NCBI GenBank assembly: GCA_019916065.1
Contig: CM034234.1
Location: 11,596,520 to 11,660,519 of the forward strand
DNA: 64,000 nucleotides
Reading direction: 5' to 3'
Origin: Vitellaria paradoxa
Lineage: Eukaryota; Streptophyta; Magnoliopsida; Ericales; Sapotaceae
Shown here: one piece after another, positions 60,201-64,000 of the stretch
Position numbering within the stretch: position 1 is the stretch's first letter
How the letters are laid out: each line of letters begins with the position of its first letter
Position numbers and translations under genes: made by a program
The notes under the pieces: model-generated
Told to the model about the DNA's origin: nothing
Database searches by the model: none
The model's input: the letters and a program-made list of their open reading frames with translations, nothing else

Positions 60201-63200
60201 ATCACTGCTAAATATCTTTCCTATTTTCCAACAATGTCATATCAAACTTGTTGAGTTTGGCTAAATGCATAAGCAAATATAATGGAAGAGTAACATATGA
60301 TTCCAATTGTACAGCAATAATATCATAATCCAAGAGATAATCAAGTCTAAAATATTTATTCAAGTCTTGAGACAACGTAAAAATAAAGATTGAAATAATG
60401 CTCCTTTGAAATAATACTTTTTGTAAGACGTGGATTGACAAAATATTCCTCATTTGTTAAATGTCTTTCCAAAGAAAAAGATAATTTAGTCTTTTAATTC
60501 ATATTTCCATCCTATTCCCAAATGTATTCATGCATACCAAACACTAGCAAAAGAAAATTCACATTCTAATTCCTTAGACATAACAAACATTGAAATTCCT
60601 TTACCATTCCCGCTCCCATTTCCATTTCTATTCATGTTACTTATTCTATTCTCATTTCCATTGGCAACCAAACATAGCATTAAGAGTTCCACTTCCACCA
60701 AAACCAAATTAACAAAAATCATTTTTAAAATATAACCCAATATTAAAAACATTAATTGATATATTGTCAGAAACTCTAAAATGCAAAGAAATTGTTTCAC
60801 AGTCAAACAAATGTAGTACAATTTCTTTTCATCAATTGTTTTATTTTTAGTCCTATTTTTTTTTTAATTTCTTTTTGGTCACAAATAGGATATATTTTCA
60901 CTAGAAACACAGGTTTAAAAATAAAAAAAATTAGCCTCCAACAACAAACAATCACATATTATTTTCATCCAATTACAAGGTTTTGAATAGGACCTGAGCT
61001 TTCATATAAAATTATAAATGCAAAAGAAACTGGATTGGGGGAGACTACCCGTGACATTGGTCTTGTGAGATATTAGATCAAAATCGAACGGTTCACAGCA
61101 AAAGTAAGTTTGCTTTGAGCCATCCCATCCAATCAAGGACTGTTTTAATTTTTAAACTTACTTTTGCAGTGAGCCGTCCGATCAAGGACTAACATCAGTT
61201 GTGATGATAACCCCATGAGATTAGCCTTGTGAGCCGTTGATCAAAATTAGACGGCTCACGGCAAAAGTAAGTTTGTTGTGAGCTGTCCGATTAAGGACTG
61301 ACATAATTTTTAAACTTACTTTTAAGGTGAGCCGTCTGATCAAGGACTAATATCAGTTGTAATGTTACCCCCATAACATCAGCCTTGCGAGCCATTGGAT
61401 CCAAATTGGATGGCTCATAGCGAAAATGAGTTTGGTGTGAGCCGTCCGATCAAAGACTAGAGTAATTTTTAAACTCACTTTTGCGGTGAGCCGTCCAATC
61501 AAGGACTAACATCAGTTGTGATGTTAGATGTTAGCCCCATGAGATCAATCTCGTGAGCAGTTGGATCAAAATCAGATGGCTCACAACAAAGTAAGTTTGT
61601 TGTGAGCCGTCCGATCAAGGACTAATGTAATTTTTAAACTTACTTTTGTAGTGAGTCGTCCGATCAAAGACTAACATCAATTGTGATGTTAGCCCCATAA
61701 CATCAATCTTGTAAGATATGGGATCAAAATTGAATAACTCACAGCAAAAGTAAGTTTGCTATGAGCCATCCGATCAAGGACTGATGTAATTTTTAAACTT
61801 ATTTTTGCGGTGAATCATCCAATCAAGGACTAACATCAGTTGTGATGTTAGTTCCATGAGATTGGCCTTGTGAACCTTTGGATCAAAATCGGATGGCTCA
61901 CAGCAAAAATAAGTTTGCTGCGAGTCGTCCGATTAAGGATTGATATAATTTTTAAACTTACTTTTGCGGTGAGCCGTTGTGATGTTAGTCCCATAACACC
62001 AGACTTGTGAATCATTAGATCAAAATCAGACGGCTCATAGCAAAAGTAAGTTTATTGTGAGCTGTCCAATTAAGGACTGATGTAATTTTTAAACTTACTT
62101 TTGCGGTGAGCTATCCGATCAAGAACTTATTTTGTGGTGAGTCGTCCGATCAAGAACTAATATCAGTTGTGATGTTAGCCCAATAACATCAGCCTTGTGA
62201 ACCGTTGGATTAAATTCGAATAGCTCACAGCAAAAGTAAGTTTGTTGTGAGCTTTGCTGTGAGCTGTCCAATCAAGAACTGATATAATTTTTAAACTTAT
62301 TTTTGCAATGAGCCATCCAATCAAGGACTAACATCAATTATGATGTTATACCCATGACATTAATCTTGTGAGCCTTTAGATCAAAATTGGACGGCTTGAG
62401 ATTTTTAAACTTTCTTTTATCTGAGCCATTCGATCAAGGATTAACATCAGTTGTGATGTTAATCGCGTGACATTGGTCTTATGATCCGTTGAATCAAAAT
62501 CGAACAGCTCACAGTAAAAGTGAGTTTAAAAATTAATAAGTTTAAAAATTAAAATTTTTAAATTTACTTTTGCAGCGAGCCGTTCGATTTTAGGGTGTGT
62601 TTAGAGTGATAAAAAGTAAGATAAAATGTGGTTTCGAAAAACTTTTTGCGTTTAATGCACACATTTCAAACTGCATTTTTTTAGAGATGAACATGAGGAT
62701 TCTCGTTCCGATGGATTGGATTTCCGTTTGGATGGATTCAAAATTTTGTATCAGTCATAACCTCTTTGCAAACCAAACTGGACTCGAAACGCTTTCTACA
62801 ATCCGTTTAGACAAAAGTTAGCTGTGCAAATTCGTCGAAATGGTTTCTACGATCCGTCGGAACAGTTTCTACAACTAAAGAAAAAATAATCACAATGGGT
62901 GTCATTAAGTAGTTTGGAAGTCCGTGGTAAGAATGGTAAAAAAATTTTTACTATTTGATTAACCGAATTCCAAATATGGACTTTTTTTAGAAGGTATTAA
63001 ACTTTTTTTAAATGTCGATAAGGTAAGAATGTGTAAAAATGTAATAGAAATTTTCAAAGTTCTTCGGAGATTTTCACCACAGTTTGGTGTACCAAACACA
63101 CCCTTAATCCAACTGTTCACAAAAGCTAACATCAAAGCAAATAATAAGCCTCTCCTCTTTCAAAGAAATTAAAGGGTTTCCAGTTGATGCTCTTCATCTA

Positions 63201-63617
63201 CTCCCCAAAAAACACAAATGCAACAGATTAACGCAGACTATACATGTAGCCATAATTTTTATTTATGAAAAAATATATATAGCTAATTATACATATTTGG
63301 GAATTGTTTGTGATACCAGAACCAGAAGGAGATGACTGAACTGGGAAATTGGATGGAGCTGTAATCGGCAAGGCTTGTAAAGATCCGGCATTGAGGTTGG
63401 TAACGGGGGCGGAGAAATGGTCGAAAGCAAGCTCAGCAGCTTTGTTCTGAGCTTCCTTTGCTGATCGGCTCTGATCAAGGGTTTCAAAAAGGAGGCCGTT
63501 GACGGTGACGGTAGCGGAGAAGCGGGCGTTGTGATCAGGGCCGTCTCTGATGGTGGAATACTCCGGCAAGGTCCATGAGTTTTTCTGGCACAGCACTTGA
63601 AGCTTAGATTTGTACAT
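37626..63617 (-). CDS. DRB4: DRB4-like protein with three dsRNA-binding domains
   Basis: Six coding exons, read on the minus strand, join in frame to 473 codons: 63617-63317, 48159-48022, 46628-46393, 46287-46068, 38713-38561, 37999-37626. Three dsRBDs lie at about residues 2-69 (GPDHNARF, then KEAQNKAAELAF), 149-219 (GPPHASRF, KEAEQAAAKVAW) and 230-298 (GPPHSPIF, KKQAEMNAAKVAY). A Ser-rich low-complexity tail ends in a conserved box like the C-terminus of Arabidopsis DRB4 (VCP.TPNMTFPEGATVLPFSDDKWVA). Arabidopsis DRB4 has two dsRBDs and partners DCL4 in siRNA production and antiviral silencing; that role is inferred here. Introns 1 (15.2 kb) and 4 (7.3 kb) are full of transposons. The intron after 46393 has a GC donor. 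The symbol is by homology only; DRB numbering may differ. Confidence 0.85.
39363..39603 (+). repeat. 5' LTR of copia element II
   Basis: 241 bp, with TATATAAATTAC near 39539 as likely core promoter and the primer-binding site immediately after it. Confidence 0.9.
39784..44194 (+). pseudogene. gag-pol remnant of copia element II
   Basis: Gag begins MSSGKESATSSDH at 39784. A short deletion-type break near 40080 and a frame change near 40200 interrupt it; the zinc knuckle CNHCNKPGHTKDTC is at about 40558. The protease motif LDSGASDHM (about 40852) is intact. The integrase shows HSDIWGP and QQNGVAERKNRH but carries a stop at 41488-41490. The reverse transcriptase (42759-43545) is long and open, with YVDDIIITG at 43255. 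A frame change near 43545 precedes RNase H (RSNAEAEFRALAQ, DRTKHVEVDRHF). It is less decayed than element I. Confidence 0.9.
44216..44455 (+). repeat. 3' LTR of copia element II
   Basis: 240 bp with the same TATGG start directly after the polypurine tract, confirming the TA terminus rather than an alignment accident. Confidence 0.9.
44461..46067 (-). other. rest of DRB intron 4
   Basis: Between element II and exon 4. It contains a (CT)n microsatellite at about 45213-45242 and AT-rich DNA, with no other recognisable feature. Confidence 0.5.
45213..45242. repeat. (CT)15 microsatellite
   Basis: An uninterrupted CT run inside DRB intron 4. Confidence 0.9.
46709..47355 (-). mobile_element. TRIM-like miniature LTR element in DRB intron 2
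   Basis: Direct repeats of about 90-97 bp (46709-46805 and 47265-47355) share GTGTTAG and CAACTTTATTATTTATA. On the minus strand each starts TGTT(A/G)AGAGA and the 5' copy ends CA next to TGGTATCAAAGC (complement of 47253-47264), a Met-tRNA primer site. About 460 bp of non-coding DNA lie between. Target-site duplication is not clear. It has the same orientation as the host gene. Confidence 0.65.
48041..48458 (-). repeat. 209-bp tandem duplication over DRB exon 2
   Basis: Two copies with a 209-bp period (about 48041-48249 and 48250-48458) cover most of exon 2, its acceptor and upstream intron. Identity is high (about 90%). The downstream copy in gene orientation is the working exon. Confidence 0.85.
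48208..48368 (-). pseudogene. duplicated DRB exon 2 without a splice donor
   Basis: This upstream copy keeps the acceptor TTTTGCAG and the codons of exon 2 (GSAAALKNLNVRPSIGG) in the right phase after exon 1. It lacks the last part of the exon and its GTAAG donor. The frame runs on to CIMLILNKSWPK and a TGA at 48208-48210. Splicing exon 1 to it would give a protein of about 153 residues with dsRBD1 only, or a transcript targeted by nonsense-mediated decay. Confidence 0.75.
48568..48854 (-). repeat. 3' LTR of copia element IV
   Basis: 287 bp, longer than its partner because of extra CAATCA/CCTAATTACA repeats near 48740-48830. Confidence 0.85.
48862..49699 (-). pseudogene. RNase H and RT end of copia element IV
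   Basis: RSSAEAQFRSVAHVICEVMW and DRTKRVEVDKHFIKEKL mark RNase H (49224-48862). Upstream, degenerate sequence of the RT C-terminus (LKYFLGMEF near 49690) is cut by the hAT-like insertion. Confidence 0.8.
49700..51204. mobile_element. non-autonomous hAT-like element
   Basis: 1,505 bp between two perfect copies of ACTTCAAC (49692-49699 and 51205-51212), an 8-bp duplication as made by hAT transposases. The left end CATGGTTCAAAGTAGCG and the right end, reverse-complemented, TAGGGTTCAAACTATCG are imperfect inverted repeats. It splits the RT coding region of element IV. No transposase is present; the first kilobase is very AT-rich and the last 500 bp is GC-richer and of unknown origin. Confidence 0.75.
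51213..53067 (-). pseudogene. RT to integrase remnant of copia element IV
   Basis: VHVDDIILIGDD (minus strand, near 51320) is the YVDDI box with Tyr changed to His. Further along are SVEVALTD-type and ALRKGTRTYTKYLIAKYISC (52050-51990) segments, then DISFLE and ASYLINWMP of the integrase end near 52820. Many stops. Confidence 0.8.
53073..53266 (-). repeat. 3' LTR of copia element III
   Basis: 194 bp, TG...CA on the minus strand, with TATAAATAC near 53143 as likely promoter motif. Confidence 0.92.
53274..57563 (-). pseudogene. gag-pol of copia element III with three in-frame stops
   Basis: A single frame runs from the Met at 57551 (or 57563) to 53274. It is interrupted only by TGA at 55491-55493 (integrase), TAG at 54726-54728 (before RT) and TAG at 54156-54158 (RT). 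There are no frameshifts. Domains in order: copia gag, zinc knuckle CNFCGGTNHTEPFC, protease IIDSGASSYM, GAG-pre-integrase (WHCRLGHPSLARLKF), integrase (HTDVWGP, NGVAERKHRH), RT (QLDIKNVFLHGELQEEVYM, YVDDIIISG), RNase H (SAEAEYRAMAH, ERTKHIEVDCYF). The stops are consistent with C-to-T changes in methylated DNA. As it stands it cannot make a full polyprotein. Confidence 0.93.
58109..58302 (-). repeat. 5' LTR of copia element III
   Basis: 194 bp. The primer site lies directly next to it on the minus strand (complement of 58097-58108). Confidence 0.92.
58308..59989 (-). pseudogene. gag to integrase remnant of copia element IV
   Basis: Gag (59572-59138) carries the UBN2-type segment FLVGLNIEFDEVRGRIIGRQ and VRREESRKNAMLGKK, closely like element II's DEVRGRILGYKPLPS, so II and IV are related lineages. 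GAG-pre-integrase (WHCRVGHPSFSYLKHFFPSL) is at about 58640. The rest is broken by stops. Confidence 0.8.
60005..60233 (-). repeat. 5' LTR of copia element IV
   Basis: 229 bp, adjacent to the mutated primer site TGGTTTAGAGCC (complement of 59993-60004). Confidence 0.85.
60239..61019 (-). other. DRB intron 1, AT-rich part
   Basis: No gene. Around 60520-60680 there is sequence such as CCAAACATAGC and CCATTTCCATTTCTATTC that resembles an eroded MITE end, but I cannot delimit one. Confidence 0.4.
61020..62590. repeat. tandem repeat array, about ten units of 140-180 bp
   Basis: Units begin near 61044, 61222, 61381, 61546, 61704, 61862, 62004, 62183, 62363 and 62477 with CTTGTGAGCC(G)TTGGATC-like sequence. 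Each holds two inverted arms: GACGGCTCACAGCAAAAGTA on one side and TACTTTTGCGGTGAGCCGTC on the other, about 50 bp apart, with ATCAAGGACT(A/G)A phrases between and after. Units have diverged by point changes and short deletions. No coding potential. The array lies in DRB intron 1, 0.7 kb downstream of exon 1. Confidence 0.88.
62593..63103. mobile_element. Tourist-like MITE (family A), best-preserved copy
   Basis: 511 bp with TTA on both sides (62590-62592, 63104-63106) and ends GGGTGTGTTTAG...CCAAACACACCC, a terminal inverted repeat. The TTA duplication and GGG start fit PIF/Harbinger. It closely matches 13170-13675. It lies about 210 bp from the donor side of DRB exon 1. Confidence 0.8.
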
Positions 63618-63860
63618 CTCTTAGCGATAACTACAGTGATAGACAATGCGTCTACAGAGATATAGAGAGAGGGGCCGCGTGGGCGGAGAGAAAGAGAGAG
63701 AATCAGTGGTATACAATGCGTTTATAGAAATATAGAGAGAGGGAGAGAGAGAGAATACAGTGACATACTGCGTATTTTGCCTGCGTTTAGAGATATAGAG
63801 AGAGAGACCGCGTGGGCGAGAAAGAGAGAGAGAGCGGTCAGGCAATCCAACAAATTTGCT
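63618..63860 (-). promoter_or_regulatory. 5' leader and promoter-proximal GA repeats of the DRB4-like gene
   Basis: Three diverged copies of a unit (about 63632-63700, 63701-63755, 63756-63834) contain GCGT(T/C)TA(C/T)AGA.ATATAGAGAGAG, two with CCGCGTGGGCG. The tract is GA-rich on the plus strand (CT-rich in the sense of the gene). CT-rich leaders are common just upstream of plant start codons; function is inferred. The transcription start is not determined. Confidence 0.5.
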
Positions 63861-64000
63861 GATGAGTCCTGATGAGTACAACCGTTCCGAAACCTTTAAA
63901 AACAAAAAGTCAAAAATCAATTAATACTTTACTTAGCAAAAAAGAAAAACAATTAATACTTTACTTAGCAAAAAAGGCTACGTTTGAGTAAAAAAAAATA

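Larger units (their letters stand above)
48568..60233 (-). mobile_element. old Ty1/copia element (IV) hosting two nested insertions
   Basis: Flanked by ATGTC on both sides (48563-48567 and 60234-60238). The LTRs are 48568-48854 and 60005-60233. On the minus strand they start TGTTGGAAAATA (left copy; the right copy has the same start) and end in TTTTTA next to TGGTTTAGAGCC, a mutated Met-tRNA primer site. Removing the insertions at 49700-51204 and 53073-58302 leaves about 4.9 kb with gag, integrase, RT and RNase H remnants in copia order, all heavily broken. It sits in DRB intron 1, in the host gene's orientation. Confidence 0.88.

Noticed and set aside
61020..62590. CRISPR-like array
   Set aside because: Units are contiguous diverged repeats with internal inverted arms and no unique spacers, in a plant intron.
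37626..63617. Two or three separate DRB genes
   Set aside because: Exon phases match across both giant introns, each dsRBD follows the next in one frame, and only one start and one conserved C-terminal box exist.

Overview
The window is a piece of a plant nuclear genome, probably a eudicot or another broad-leaved angiosperm. The evidence is intron-rich genes with AT-rich GT-AG introns, a plant-type intronless subtilase, a phytocyanin relic, a DRB-type dsRNA-binding gene, Ty1/copia elements primed by initiator-Met tRNA, and Tourist/hAT-like MITEs. Nothing in the sequence names the species.

Layout. 1-4076: repeats, with a 1.1-kb TIR element carrying GCGGTCGCTAA subterminal repeats (177-1286) and a very small LTR element of TRIM/SMART type set in a TA microsatellite (3036-3504). 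4077-6371 (-): an intact subtilase of the SBT1 group, with a MITE just upstream of its TATA box. 7101-11866 (+): a decayed copia element. 12-17.6 kb: AT-rich DNA with several MITEs. 17789-23378 (-): an LTR element that has gag but no pol, inserted into an older MITE. 23498-24363: a possible solo LTR. 24685-25679 (-): a phytocyanin pseudogene with a tRNA-derived SINE in its signal-peptide codons. 27579-36893 (+): a 13-coding-exon homologue of NOM1/Sgd1 (MIF4G + MA3). 37626-63617 (-): a six-coding-exon DRB4-like gene with three dsRNA-binding domains, stretched to 26 kb by transposons.

The two large genes are convergent, with stop codons 0.73 kb apart, and both act on RNA: the NOM1 homologue in 18S rRNA maturation and the DRB4-like protein as a likely Dicer-like partner. 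Exon phases, splice sites and reading frames were worked through by hand. The 900-codon NOM1 model and the 473-codon DRB model both close without internal stops.

The most interesting region is the DRB4-like gene. Its first intron holds a nested stack: an old copia (TSD ATGTC), a hAT-like element inside it (TSD ACTTCAAC), and a young copia inside it (TSD AATCA, LTRs differing at 2 of 194 sites, only three in-frame stops). The same intron carries about ten tandem units of a 140-180-bp repeat, each able to fold into a hairpin with arms of about 30 bp. Its second coding exon has been tandemly duplicated, leaving an upstream copy with an intact acceptor, no donor and an in-frame stop. One intron appears to be GC-AG. 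A dsRNA-binding gene that carries its own array of hairpin-forming repeats and a potential poison exon is the best lead here; the regulatory reading is inference only.
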